From Bacteroidales bacterium (GTDB lineage Bacteria > Bacteroidota > Bacteroidia > Bacteroidales > UBA932), in contig JALCKZ010000001.1 of assembly GCA_022647615.1 (NCBI GenBank), positions 174,178-238,177 on the forward strand: a stretch of 64,000 bases of DNA, written 5' to 3'. The notes below the pieces were generated by a model, which worked only from the letters and a program-made list of their open reading frames with translations, was not told the DNA's origin and ran no database searches. This document shows positions 48,565-59,162 of this stretch, piece after piece. The position numbers were made by a program, and so were the translations under genes. Each line of letters opens with the position of its first letter. The stretch's first letter is position 1.

Positions 48565-50006
48565 ATGGCATTTACTAACAACGTTATGATAGTCCGCCAG
48601 GAGCTTTTAGCAAAGCTGGTGGAGATGTGGAACCGAGGAAAGCTGGTTGAGGAAATAGACCGTCTTCCTATCAAGCTCAGTCCCAAAGGGGAAAAAGTGC
48701 GCGGAAGATGCTGCATTCATAAAGAGAGAGCTGTATGGAAGTACAAAAGTTTCCCTCTTATGGGCTTTGATATGAATGATGAGACTGACGAGCTTACTCC
48801 GTTGTCATGGTATGCCAAAAAAGCGCTGGAAAGAAAAGATACTTCCAAGGAGAATCTGGTCTGCGTAATTGACGAGGCCTGTTCTTCTTGCGTTCAGGTA
48901 AACTACGAGATTACAAACCTTTGCAGAGGCTGCGTTGCCAGGATGTGCTATATGAACTGCCCAAAGCACGCGATAAATTTCAACAAGCTGGGGCAGGCGG
49001 AGATAGACCATGACCTTTGCATCAGCTGCGGGAAATGTTTCCAAAGTTGTCCGTACCATGCAATAGTCTATATACCAGTACCATGCGAGGAATCATGTCC
49101 GGTTAAGGCAATCAGCAAAGATGAGAACGGAATTGAGCATATAGATGAGAGCAAATGTATTTATTGCGGCAAATGTATTAATGCGTGTCCGTTCGGAGCC
49201 ATATTTGAAGTCTCTCAAATTTTTGATGTGCTGCAGAGACTTAAGAAGGGAAATGAGATGGTCGCGATAGTTGCTCCATCCATTTTGTCACAGTTCAGCG
49301 CCCCGATAGAAAATGTATATGGAGCAATAAAACAGCTTGGTTTTAAAGATGTTATAGAGGTCGCTGAAGGAGCAATGAAGACAACCTCCACAGAGGCGGA
49401 AGAGCTAAAAAGAAAGATAGCAAACAATGCACCTTTCATGACAACAAGTTGCTGCCCTGCGTGGGTTGAGCTTGCAAGAAAACATATTCCGGAAATGCTT
49501 CCGCATATTTCAACTGCCGGCTCTCCAATGTATTACACGGCATTGATAGCTAACAAGAAATATCCTAACGCACAAATAGTTTTCATAGGCCCGTGTCTTG
49601 CAAAGAAAAAAGAGACAAGAGATGACCCTAACGTGTCTTATGCAATTACGTTTGAAGAACTTGGCTCCGTTTTCGCCGGACTTGGGATTGATTTAGACAA
49701 AGTAACTCCATACAAGCCTGCAATAAACTCATACAGAGCGGCTCATGGCTTTGCAAAAGCGGGCGGCGTAATTGGAGCGGTTAAATACATTCTTAAGAAT
49801 GAGCAGCTTAGCGCTTTGCAGGTAACTAACCTGGACAAGAAAAATGTAAGCTTGCTAAAAGTCTACGGCAAAACAGGCAAAGCTCCGGCTCCTTTCATAG
49901 AGTTATGGCATGTGAAGGCGGCTGTGTAACAGGCCCTTGCATCTATAATGACAAGCAAACGGCACAGCGTCTTTTAAAAGAAGCGCTGGCAAAAATTAAG
50001 GATTAA
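48565..50006 (+). CDS. Monomeric [FeFe] hydrogenase, group-B-like, one frameshift near the C-terminus
   Basis: The protein has about 480 residues when read through. The N-terminal half has many cysteines, including CSSCVQVNYEITNLCRGC and two [4Fe-4S] ferredoxin motifs, CISCGKCFQSCP and CIYCGKCINACP. The H-cluster motifs are TSCCPAW near 294-300, GPCLAKKKE near 341-349 and MACEGGCVTGPC at the end, with the wording typical of group B enzymes. The frame starting at 48565 stops early at 49929. One missing G near 49903 (GAGTT instead of GAGGTT) breaks the third motif, and the other frame continues to a stop at 50004-50006. The enzyme would produce or consume H2 with ferredoxin. No maturase genes (hydEFG) are in the window. 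Confidence 0.88.
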
Positions 50007-50007
50007 T

Positions 50008-50038
50008 TTTGCATTTTTAAGCATTATCTATACCTTTG
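50008..50038 (+). promoter_or_regulatory. Promoter of the methionine/threonine operon leader
   Basis: TTTG (50008-50011), a 19-base spacer, and TACCTTTG (50031-50038) match the consensus exactly. The start point would be near 50044, 17 bases before the leader peptide ATG and about 278 bases before metY. The promoter begins right after the restored hydrogenase stop codon. Confidence 0.78.
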
Positions 50039-50060
50039 CAGTTGCAAACTGAAAGCAAAC

Positions 50061-50159
50061 ATGAACATTAATGCGCAAATATTCTTTTTAAACACGCTCT
50101 CCAATCTAGCGGAGGGAGTGCAGCGCGGCTATCAAATGTCCATGCGAATGCATCGCTAA
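50061..50159 (+). CDS. Methionine-rich leader peptide for operon attenuation
   Basis: This ORF of 32 codons starts MNINAQIFFLN and ends GYQMSMRMHR before TAA. Three Met codons (26, 28, 30) within five positions near the end are unlikely by chance for such a short peptide. They lie just before an intrinsic terminator, upstream of an operon that makes homocysteine, the methionine precursor. Scarce charged Met-tRNA would stall the ribosome there. The order promoter, leader peptide, terminator, biosynthetic genes is that of classical amino-acid attenuators (trp, his, thr). I infer the mechanism from layout only. The initiator ATG has no strong Shine-Dalgarno. Confidence 0.72.
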   Translation: MNINAQIFFLNTLSNLAEGVQRGYQMSMRMHR

Positions 50160-50196
50160 GATGCTTTCCAATTACCCTTATCAAACATTATAAGGG
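50150..50196 (+). promoter_or_regulatory. Candidate RNA hairpins of the attenuator, upstream of the terminator
   Basis: GCATC/GATGC (50150-50154 with 50160-50164) overlaps the last leader codons. CCCTTAT/ATAAGGG (50175-50181 with 50190-50196) shares its last two G with the terminator stem. These could form alternative structures depending on ribosome position. A full antiterminator was not proven by hand. Confidence 0.45.
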
Positions 50197-50225
50197 CCTG
50201 TACCAAAGGAGGTACGGGTCTTTTT
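50195..50225 (+). terminator. Intrinsic terminator of the methionine leader
   Basis: GGCCTGTACC (50195-50204), loop AAAGGA, GGTACGGGTC (50211-50220) form a 10-bp stem with two G-U pairs, followed by TTTTT. It lies 35 bases after the leader peptide stop and 97 bases before metY, so it can end transcription before the operon. Confidence 0.82.
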
Positions 50226-50287
50226 ATTTACAAGAGCGCCAAACTTTTTTCGCGCTCAGCAATTCAATAAAACAGAAACATTAATAT

Positions 50288-50299
50288 CTGTCGCGACAG
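50288..50299. repeat. Palindromic form CTGTCGCGACAG of the dispersed word upstream of metY
   Basis: This 12-bp perfect palindrome lies between the leader terminator and the metY start (23 bases before the ATG). It carries the CTGTCGCGA word on both strands and could be an operator or a leader hairpin. Confidence 0.65.
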
Positions 50300-50321
50300 A
50301 AAATTTTAAAATAAAAAAGAT

Positions 50322-51581
<1,260 letters not shown>

Positions 51582-51601
<20 letters not shown>

Positions 51602-52715
51602 ATATAACAAACCTTTTAAGCTGGAGAGCGGGGAGTCCTTGCCGGAGCTGGAGATATGCTACCACATATCAAAAGAGTTCCGGGAACCCGGAGCGAAACT
51701 CATAAGAAAACTGCCGCGAAGAAGAAAGTTATCTGGATAACTCACGCGCTGACAGCAAATTCTGATCCTTCTGAGTGGTGGGATACTCTGGTTGGAGAGG
51801 GAAAGTTTTTTGACCCGCGCAAGTACACAATTGTATGCGCAAATTTGCTTGGAAGCTGCTATGGCTCCACCGGCCCCGCTTCCGTGAATCCAAAAACCGG
51901 CAAGCCTTATCTGCTTAGTTTTCCAAAAGTTACGGTAAGAGATGAAGTTAATTTTTTGGAACTGCTGCGCAAGCATCTTGGCATCAAAAAATAGATTTGA
52001 TTATAGGAGGCTCTGTTGGAGGATATCAGGCGGTAGAGTGGAGCATTATGTACCCGGATGTAATAAAAAATGCCGCGTTCATTGCCACTAGCGCTCGCGT
52101 TACCCCCTGGGAAACAGCATTTAATGAGAGCCAGAGAATGATATTGGAGGCAGACGGAACATTCGGCAATGAGGAATATGCACAAGTCCAAACAAAAGGC
52201 AAGAAAAATTTGTGATTACAGGCGGACTTAAAGGAATGGGAGCCGCCCGCACCGTTGCGCTCATCTCCTACAGAAGTTGCAAAGGTTACAACTCAACTCA
52301 GCAAGACCCAGATATAAACTCTCTTTGGGAACACAGAGCAATCATCATATCAGCGCCATCAGGGAGAAAAATTAGAGAAAAGATTCAATGCTTATTCATA
52401 TCTTGCAATGGTTAATCTTTTTGACAGCCAAAATGTTGGCCGCGGACGCGGAGGTGTGGAAAAGGCGCTGGCAAAGATTAAAGCAAAAGTTTTGTGCATT
52501 GGAATTGACAGCGATATTTTATTCCCGTGGCAGCGAGCAAAAATTTATTGCAGAGCACACATGCTGCTGCCGCAGTTCCGAGTCAAATAACAAAACTAAC
52601 AGGGAGCGGAAAATTTATTAAGATAAAATCAGATTTTGGTCACGACGGTTTCCTGCTGGAATACAAACAGATACAAAAAGCGTTAAAGAACAGTGTCAAA
52701 GATAAGAACATTTAA
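51582..52715 (+). pseudogene. metX: Homoserine O-acetyltransferase, broken by at least six frameshifts as read
   Basis: The ATG at 51582 overlaps the metY stop by 20 bases and begins GLFKYNKPFKLESGESLPELEICYH. Fragments in successive frames follow: VIWITHALTANSDPSEWWDTLVGEGKFFDP...NLLGSCYGSTGP, IIGGSVGGYQAVEWSIMYPDVIKNAAF (nucleophile-elbow region), FNESQRMILEAD, GLKGMGAARTVALISYRS, NVGRGRGGVEKAL and finally SDFGHDGFLLEYKQIQKAL with the catalytic His-containing HDGF. Frame changes lie near 51700, 51990 (A run), 52208 (A run), 52354, 52530 and 52562, three deletions and three insertions. The product would be an alpha/beta-hydrolase of about 375 residues acetylating homoserine. In the elbow, GGSVGG replaces the usual GGSMGG. 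Confidence 0.8.
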
Positions 52716-52740
52716 ATAATGCCGCAAGGCAATTTTTAGT

Positions 52741-55167
52741 ATGCAGGTACTTAAATTTGGGGGCAGCTCTGTTGCAAATGCAGAGAATATAAACAGAGTG
52801 ATTGCCATAGTAAAAAAGAAAATTAAGAGAGATAAAACCGCCGTGGTTGCATCCGCAATTAGCGGAGCTACAGACGCGCTGATTCAAATAGGAAAAGCTG
52901 CTCAGTTGCAGGATAATTCTTATACTCAGCAGATTGAAGCATTATACCAAAGGCATATTGAGCTGATAAAAGAGCTTATTCCAGAGGAGGATTCCGCTCC
53001 AATAAAAAGCGAGTGCAAGGAATTGTTTGGCAAACTTAGAGAGATTTGCAACGGAGTTTATTTGCTAAAAGAACTTAGTCCGCTCAGTCTGGATCATATA
53101 ATGAGTTTTGGAGAAATGCTCTCTACAAAGATTATAAGTTCAAAGCTTAAATCTCTGAATATAAGCCATGTATGGAAAGATTCCCGCAGTCTCATAAAAA
53201 CAGAGGTTTCAGCAGGAGCTAATGTTGTAAAGAAAGAAGAGACCGCAAATAACATTGAAAAATATTTCAGCACCGCACACAATAATTTATACATCCTCCC
53301 GGGTTTCATTGCATCTGATGACCAGGGAAGAACAACAACACTTGGCAGAGGAGGTTCTGATTATACAGCATCCATTTTGGCCGTTGGAACACAGGCAAGA
53401 GTTTTGGAAATTTGGACGGATGTAAACGGCATGATGACCGCAGACCCACGCATTGTTCCGGAGGCAAAACCAATAAGGAACATATCATATAAAGAGGCGC
53501 TGGAACTTTCACACTTTGGGGCAAAGGTTGTATATCCCCCAACCATACAACCAGTTGTTAAACAAGGCATTCCTATATATGTAAAAACACTTTTGACCCT
53601 GAGGACGACGGCACTCTAATAGAAAAAAATCCGCCGGAAGGAATTGGAAAAATCAGAGGCATCTCCAGTTCAGACAAGATTGCTCTGCTTAGCATGGAGG
53701 GGAGCGGAATGGTTGGCGTGCCCGGTTACTCCAGCAGATTGTTTGATGTGCTTTCTCAAAACAACATCAATATAATTTTAATCACTCAAGCATCATCTGT
53801 TCACACAATGTGTATTGCAATTCCTGAATCTGATGCTGCAAAGGCAAAAAAGGCAGCAGATGAACTGTTTGCCTATGAAATTTCACTTGGGAAAGTAGAT
53901 CCTCTAAAGGTTGAGAAAGGTTTCTCTATTATATCTCTGGTTGGAGATGACCTTAAAAATCAGAGCGGTGCAAGCGGAAGAATGTTTGATGCGCTGGGCC
54001 GTGAAGGAATAAACATCAGAGCAATTGCGCAGGGATCATCAGAAAAAAATGTCTCAACGGTCCTTCACACAGAAGATGTCAAAGCCGCAATCCGCGCCAT
54101 TCATAAAGAATTTTTCAGCGGAAAAGGGAGAAGGATTAATTTGTTCTTTGCAGGGTGCGGCACAGTTGGTTCCGCTCTGATAGAGATGATAAATAAACAG
54201 CATGACTTCATATCCAATCAGCTGGGCAAAGACCTGGTTATATGCGGAGTATCTGACAGTAAAAATTATATTACTGCTCGCGACGGTGTAAAAATTCCGT
54301 CAGATAAAAAGGGAAATAAGAACGCAAAAGGGGTGTCAAAAGAGGATATAAAAAAAGTCCTTGCAACCGGAGAGAAAAATTCCGGCAGCAACTATATAGA
54401 AAAAATCTGCGAGCTGAATTTAAGCAATTCCATATTTGTAGACTGCACTTCAAGCAAGTCAATTGCAGGCACTTACGTAGATTTATTCCGTCACAAAATT
54501 GCAGTAGCAGCTTGCAATAAAATTGCAAACTCACTCTCCTATGATTCATATAAAGAACTATTTGAGGTTGCAAGAACAGAGGGGACAAAATATAAATATG
54601 AAACAACCGTTGGAGCTGCATTGCCTGTTATAAGCACTGTAAAACAGATTGTTAACAGCGGAGACAAAGTGAAAAAGATAGAGGGGATACTATCGGGAAC
54701 TCTAAATTATTTATTAAGCAATTACTGCGGAAAAGATTTTGCAGCGCTGGTGGAAAAGGCAAAAGAGCTTGGATACACAGAGCCTGATCCAAAGACAGAT
54801 TTAAGCGGGACAGATGTGCTTAGAAAATTTTTAATTTTGAGCAGAGAGGCAGGATTCAAACTGGATATCAGTGATTTAAACTATCAGCCTTTCTTTGAGG
54901 GGAAATATGAACCTCGTCTAAAAAAACTTTATGAAGAAGCCTCAAAGGCGGGGAAAAAAATTAAGATTTGTTGCAAAACTGGACGCCAAGATTTTCATTG
55001 GCATAGAGGCAGTAGATGCAAAACATCCATTCTATAATGTAGAAGGCAGCGATAATGCAATTATCTTAACCACAGAGTTTTATCCACAAGGAATAGTTAT
55101 CCGCGGGGCAGGTGCGGGAGCAAAACAGACCGCATCCGGATTGCTTAATGATATCCTGTCCATTTAA
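52741..55167 (+). CDS. thrA: Bifunctional aspartate kinase / homoserine dehydrogenase, two frameshifts
   Basis: Read through, the protein has about 808 residues. The kinase domain starts MQVLKFGGSSVANAENI and contains TTTLGRGGSDYTASI. The ACT regulatory domains (VGVPGYSSRLFDVLSQNNINI, QSGASGRMFDALGREGINIRAIAQGSSEKN) follow. The NAD(P)-binding homoserine dehydrogenase has FFAGCGTVGSALIEMI, CTSSKSIAG, AACNKIANSL and GILSGTLNYLL. A deleted A near 53588 (YVKTLL for YVKNTFDPEDDG) and an extra A near 54958 (A run of 7) break the frame. It supplies homoserine and aspartyl-phosphate to MetX, Asd, threonine and diaminopimelate routes. ACT domains suggest feedback control by amino acids. Confidence 0.87.
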
Positions 55168-55209
55168 AATTATTCAACAATAAATCTGAAAAAATTAAAC
55201 ATTCATAAA

Positions 55210-56456
55210 ATGAAAGTAGCAGTTGTAGGGCAACCGGACTGGTTGGCAGAAACATGATTAAAGTTCTGGAAGAGAGAAAATTCCCGGTAACAGAACTGAT
55301 TCCCGTGGCGAGTGAAAAATCAGCAGGTAAAAAGATAAAATTTAAAGGTAAAGAGTGGAGCGTTGTCTCTCCGGAAACAGCCGTTTCCATGAAACCGGCA
55401 GTAGCAATTTTCTCCGCAGGGGCAGATGTCTCCAAAGAGTGGGCCCCAAAATTTGCGGCTGTAAAATGCTATGTGGTAGATAATTCCTCATATTGGAGAA
55501 TGGACAAAACAAAACGGCTTGTAATTCCCGAAATCAACGCAGATGTAATCAAAAAGAGTGATTACATTATTGCAAATCCAAATTGCTCCACAATTCAAAT
55601 GCTGGTTGCAATTGCAGACTTGCACAAAAAATATAAAATCAAGAGGATTGTAGTCTCCACCTATCAGTGCATAACCGGGACTGGCAAAAAAGCTGTAGAT
55701 GAGCTAGATGCAGAACGCAATGACCAAACCGGCACAAAGACTCTTGCAAAAGCTCTTAAAAATGGAATAAAAAATGTAAACACGTGCAGCGCAAGCTGTT
55801 ATTACTCTCCGCGCGGGACAGAGGGACGGAAAACAACCACCGCATATCCCTACCAGATAGACCTCAATCTTCTGCCTCATATAGATAAATTTCTCCCAAC
55901 GGGTTATACAAAAGAGGAGATGAAAATGGTGGATGAGACTCACAAAATAATGAGGGACAATAACATCAAGGTCTCCCCTACTACGGTAAGGGTTCCTGTA
56001 ATAGGAGGCCACGGAGAATCTGTAAATCTGGAATTTGCAAAGCCGGTAACTCTTAAAGAGGTCTATGCAACCCTCAGAAAAACCAAAGGAGTTCTTCTTC
56101 AGGACAACACACTCCCCAAGAGATGCAGCACAAAAAATCCTTACGGAGAGCAGAATAAAGCCATTGGCGCGGAGCTGCCAAAATATTTCAGCACAAGTTC
56201 CAAAACTGCCGCAGGGAAAAAATATCTTGAGCAGCTGGCCTACCCTATGCCAATTTACGCCAAAGACAGAGATGAAGTTTTTGTAGGAAGAGTCCGTTTG
56301 GACCCAACGGTCAAAAGCGGTATCAACTTATGGTGCGTATCTGACAACTTGCGCAAAGGGGCAGCAACCAATGCTGTACAGATTGCAGAAGTATTGCTTT
56401 CAAAGAAATTTATATCAGTGATCACAACTTCATTTTTAGTCTATTTTCCACAATAA
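55210..56456 (+). CDS. asd: Aspartate-semialdehyde dehydrogenase, one frameshift near the start
   Basis: The protein begins MKVAVVG, then a missing G (GGG for GGGG near 55231) shifts the frame. The next frame continues ATGLVGRNMIKVLEERKFPVTELIPVASEKSAGKKI, the NADP-binding Rossmann start. Further motifs are SNPNCSTIQM-like IIANPNCSTIQMLVA with the catalytic Cys, and VRVPVIGGHGESVNLEF with the active His. The total is about 415 residues. It reduces aspartyl-phosphate to aspartate semialdehyde for homoserine and lysine/diaminopimelate. The C-terminal tail KKFISVITTSFLVYFPQ looks longer than in relatives, and a further shift there cannot be excluded. Confidence 0.87.
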
Positions 56457-56511
56457 TTGGGTATTTAGCACATCCTCAAAGGGAGATTTTAGGCTTTTTA
56501 TCTAATTTTCG

Positions 56512-56519
56512 TAAATTTG
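56512..56519 (+). promoter_or_regulatory. Candidate -7 element of the parE operon
   Basis: TAAATTTG matches TAnnTTTG. No TTTG lies at the ideal distance upstream, only T-rich sequence. Transcription would start near 56526, right before the inverted pair of words. Confidence 0.5.
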
Positions 56520-56528
56520 CAAGGTTAG

Positions 56529-56554
56529 CTCCCGACAGGATAAACTGTCGGGAG
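56529..56554. repeat. Inverted pair of CTGTCGGGAG words in the parE leader
   Basis: CTCCCGACAG (56529-56538), loop GATAAA, CTGTCGGGAG (56545-56554) form a perfect 10-bp hairpin 19 bases before the parE ATG. With no T run after it (GTAAAAATA follows) and a probable start point just upstream, it is more likely a leader hairpin or paired binding site than a terminator. Confidence 0.85.
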
Positions 56555-56572
56555 TAAAAATATAATAGAGAG

Positions 56573-58477
56573 ATGAATAAGGGATACAGCGAGAGTGATT
56601 TTGAAACCCTAGAGTGGTATGAGCACATCCGGAGAAGACCGGGTATGTATTTGGGAAAGCTTGGCAACGGCAGTGAACAAGATGACGGTATCTACGTGCT
56701 GTTTAAAGAGATTGTAGATAATGCAGTGGATGAGTTCCATGAAGGATGGGGCAAGACTATTGACATTACCTTGAATGAAGAGACTAAAGAGGTGAGCGTC
56801 AGAGATTACGGAAGAGGAATCCCTTTTGGCAAACTTCTAGATGCTGTAGGAAAGATGAACACCGGCAGCAAGTTTGGCAAGGACGGCTCTCTGGCTTACG
56901 GCAAATCAGTTGGTCTTAACGGAGTTGGAACAAAAGCCGTAAATGCCACATCTACACAATTTTATGTACAGTCTTTTATAGACGGAGAGAGTTATTACGC
57001 ATATTTTGAGAAGGGCGTTTTAATCCGCAAAGGCAAGGAGAAAACAAAAGAGGAGAAGGACGGAACCTTTGTAAGATATACCGCAGATGATACTCTGTAT
57101 GAGGGATATAACTACAACGTAGAATTTATTGACACCATGCTTAAGAACTATGTTTATCTGAACATAGGTCTGACAATTAATTTCAACGGAAAAAAATACA
57201 AATCTGAAAACGGACTGCTGGATTTGATAAACGACAATCTGTCCGAGACACCGCTTTACGCCCCTATTCATTTGACAGGCAAAGATATAGAAGTTGTTAT
57301 CACACACTGCACAGAGACCGGGGAGAATATTTATTCATTTGTAAACGGGCAAAATACTTTTAACGGAGGAACACATCTTTCCGCCTTTAGAGAGGGCGTA
57401 GGAAAGACTATCAAAGAGTTTTTCAAAAAAGATTTTGATCCAAAAGATGTAAGAGAGGGAATGGTGGCGGCCATCTCCATCAGGGTTGGCAATCCAGATT
57501 TTGCAAATCAGACAAAGACCATGTTGAACTCCAAACTCACAGATACCGTGGCAAATGGAGGAATCCCTATTAGAGATTTCATCATGAACTTCCTGACTGT
57601 TGATCTGGACAATTATCTGCATAAAAATCCTTTGACTGCAGACCCGCTGCTTAAGAAAATTCTTGCCAGCGAGAAAGAGAGAAAGGAACTTGCAAGTTTC
57701 CAAAAGGCAAGGCGCTCAAAGAAAACAAGTCTTAATAATGAGAAACTTAAAGATTGCAGCATACATTACGGAGACAACAATGAGAGAGCAGAAGAGACCA
57801 CTATTTTTATAACTGAGGGAAATTCTGCAAGCGGCACAATCACAAAGACCAGAGACACTAAGACTCAAGCAGTTTTCAGCTTGAGAGGTAAGCCAAAAAA
57901 CACTTTTGGCAACTCAAAGAAAGTTATTTACGATAAGAAAAATGCAGAACTTAATTTGCTGCAGGCGGCTCTTGGAATTGAGGAAGATATTGACAATCTG
58001 AGATATAACAAAGTTGTAATTGCAACGGATGCGGATGTTGACGGAATGCACATAAGAATGCTTCTGCTGACATTCTTCCTGCTTTTCTACCCTGAACTTG
58101 TCAGACGCGGGCACGTTTACATCCTGCAAACTCCGCTGTTCAGAGTAAGAAAAAGAAAGAAAGACGGAGCAATGGATACACGATATTGCTACTCAGAGGC
58201 AGAGAAACAAGATGCAATAGGCAAACTTGGAAAAGGGCCGGAAGTTACTCGTTTCAAAGGACTTGGAGAGATATCCGCAAATGAGTTCAAAGATTTTATC
58301 GGAGAAGATATGCGTCTGGACAGAGTGCGTCTGAATAAAGATGATTCAGTACATGACATGCTGGAATTCTATATGGGCAATAATACTCCCGACAGACAAA
58401 ACTTTATCCAAGAACATCTTAGGGAAGACGTTATAATGGAAGACATTATAAGCACCGGCACGGAAACTGAAGAATAA
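56573..58477 (+). CDS. parE: Type IIA DNA topoisomerase subunit B (topoisomerase IV ParE-like)
   Basis: The protein has 634 residues. The GHKL ATPase domain has EHIRRRPGMYLGKL, EIVDNAVDEFHEGWG (N for ATP binding) and RDYGRGIPFG. KSVGLNGVGTKAVNATS is the ATP lid. The TOPRIM domain has TEGNSASGTI near 412-421 and VIATDADVDGMHIR for the Mg2+-binding acidic residues. The C-terminal end has VTRFKGLGEISANEFKDFIG. The length fits a B subunit of the ParE/GyrB family. Bacteroidales genomes keep a GyrB plus such a ParE. No parC/gyrA homologue follows. The word at 58387 encodes PDRQ. Confidence 0.9.
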   Translation: MNKGYSESDFETLEWYEHIRRRPGMYLGKLGNGSEQDDGIYVLFKEIVDNAVDEFHEGWGKTIDITLNEETKEVSVRDYGRGIPFGKLLDAVGKMNTGSKFGKDGSLAYGKSVGLNGVGTKAVNATSTQFYVQSFIDGESYYAYFEKGVLIRKGKEKTKEEKDGTFVRYTADDTLYEGYNYNVEFIDTMLKNYVYLNIGLTINFNGKKYKSENGLLDLINDNLSETPLYAPIHLTGKDIEVVITHCTETGENIYSFVNGQNTFNGGTHLSAFREGVGKTIKEFFKKDFDPKDVREGMVAAISIRVGNPDFANQTKTMLNSKLTDTVANGGIPIRDFIMNFLTVDLDNYLHKNPLTADPLLKKILASEKERKELASFQKARRSKKTSLNNEKLKDCSIHYGDNNERAEETTIFITEGNSASGTITKTRDTKTQAVFSLRGKPKNTFGNSKKVIYDKKNAELNLLQAALGIEEDIDNLRYNKVVIATDADVDGMHIRMLLLTFFLLFYPELVRRGHVYILQTPLFRVRKRKKDGAMDTRYCYSEAEKQDAIGKLGKGPEVTRFKGLGEISANEFKDFIGEDMRLDRVRLNKDDSVHDMLEFYMGNNTPDRQNFIQEHLREDVIMEDIISTGTETEE

Positions 58478-58478
58478 T

Positions 58479-59075
58479 ATGAGCGGGAAACAGCGTTTTG
58501 CAAAATTTATGATAAAGCTCCTTGGCTGGAAAGTCATGGATGGAGAGGTGCCGGAACCCAAGTGTATTATTCTTGGAGTACCGCATACTTCAATCAAAGA
58601 CTTCATAATATCTTGGTTCTTTTATACATCTGTAGGTGGAACGGCCAATATTATGATAAAAAAAGAATTTTTTTTCTGGCCTTTGGGCCCAATTTTGAGA
58701 GGAATGGGAGCCGTCCCCGTGGACAGAAGCCATGGTGCAATTTCAGCCAAGCAAATTATAGAAACGGTGCAAAAGGCTAAGAAGATGCATCTTGCAATAG
58801 CCCCTGAGGGAACCAGAAAAAAAACGGCTAAGTGGAAGACTGGCTTTCACACAATTGCAAGAGCTTGTGACATGCCTATTTACCTTGGTTTTTTTGACTG
58901 GAGCAGAAAGCAAATTGGAAGGGGCATAAGATTTATGCCAACGGAAAATGCGCAAGAAGATTTAAAGAAAATCCGCGCACATTATAAGGCTATGAATATG
59001 GAGGGATGTCACCCGGGACACTTTGATTGCGGAGATGTTGAACCAAAGCTGATTGAGGAGCAGGAAAAGAGATAA
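58479..59075 (+). CDS. 1-acyl-glycerol-3-phosphate acyltransferase family protein
   Basis: The protein has 198 residues. The PlsC-type motifs are present: ILGVPHTSIKDFIISW (HTSxxD in place of the classic HxxxxD spacing), GMGAVPVDRSHG and APEGTRKK (EGTR). It likely attaches acyl chains to lysophospholipids at the membrane. The ATG follows the parE stop by a single base, so the two are translationally linked, although their functions are unrelated. Confidence 0.85.
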   Translation: MSGKQRFAKFMIKLLGWKVMDGEVPEPKCIILGVPHTSIKDFIISWFFYTSVGGTANIMIKKEFFFWPLGPILRGMGAVPVDRSHGAISAKQIIETVQKAKKMHLAIAPEGTRKKTAKWKTGFHTIARACDMPIYLGFFDWSRKQIGRGIRFMPTENAQEDLKKIRAHYKAMNMEGCHPGHFDCGDVEPKLIEEQEKR

Positions 59076-59162
59076 ACTAAATAGGTAGAGAGTAAGATTG
59101 ATTTACATGGTATGTTGAACGCGATACCAAAGAATAGATTGAAAAAAGAAATAGAAATATAC

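Noticed and set aside
52716..52740. TGCC-GCAA-GGCA plus T run between metX and thrA as a terminator
   Set aside because: The stem has only four pairs and would split an obvious operon. It is too weak to claim.
59112..59162. Upstream start for the TolC-family protein
   Set aside because: It would place 17 charged residues before a clean signal peptide, so the ATG at 59163 fits better.
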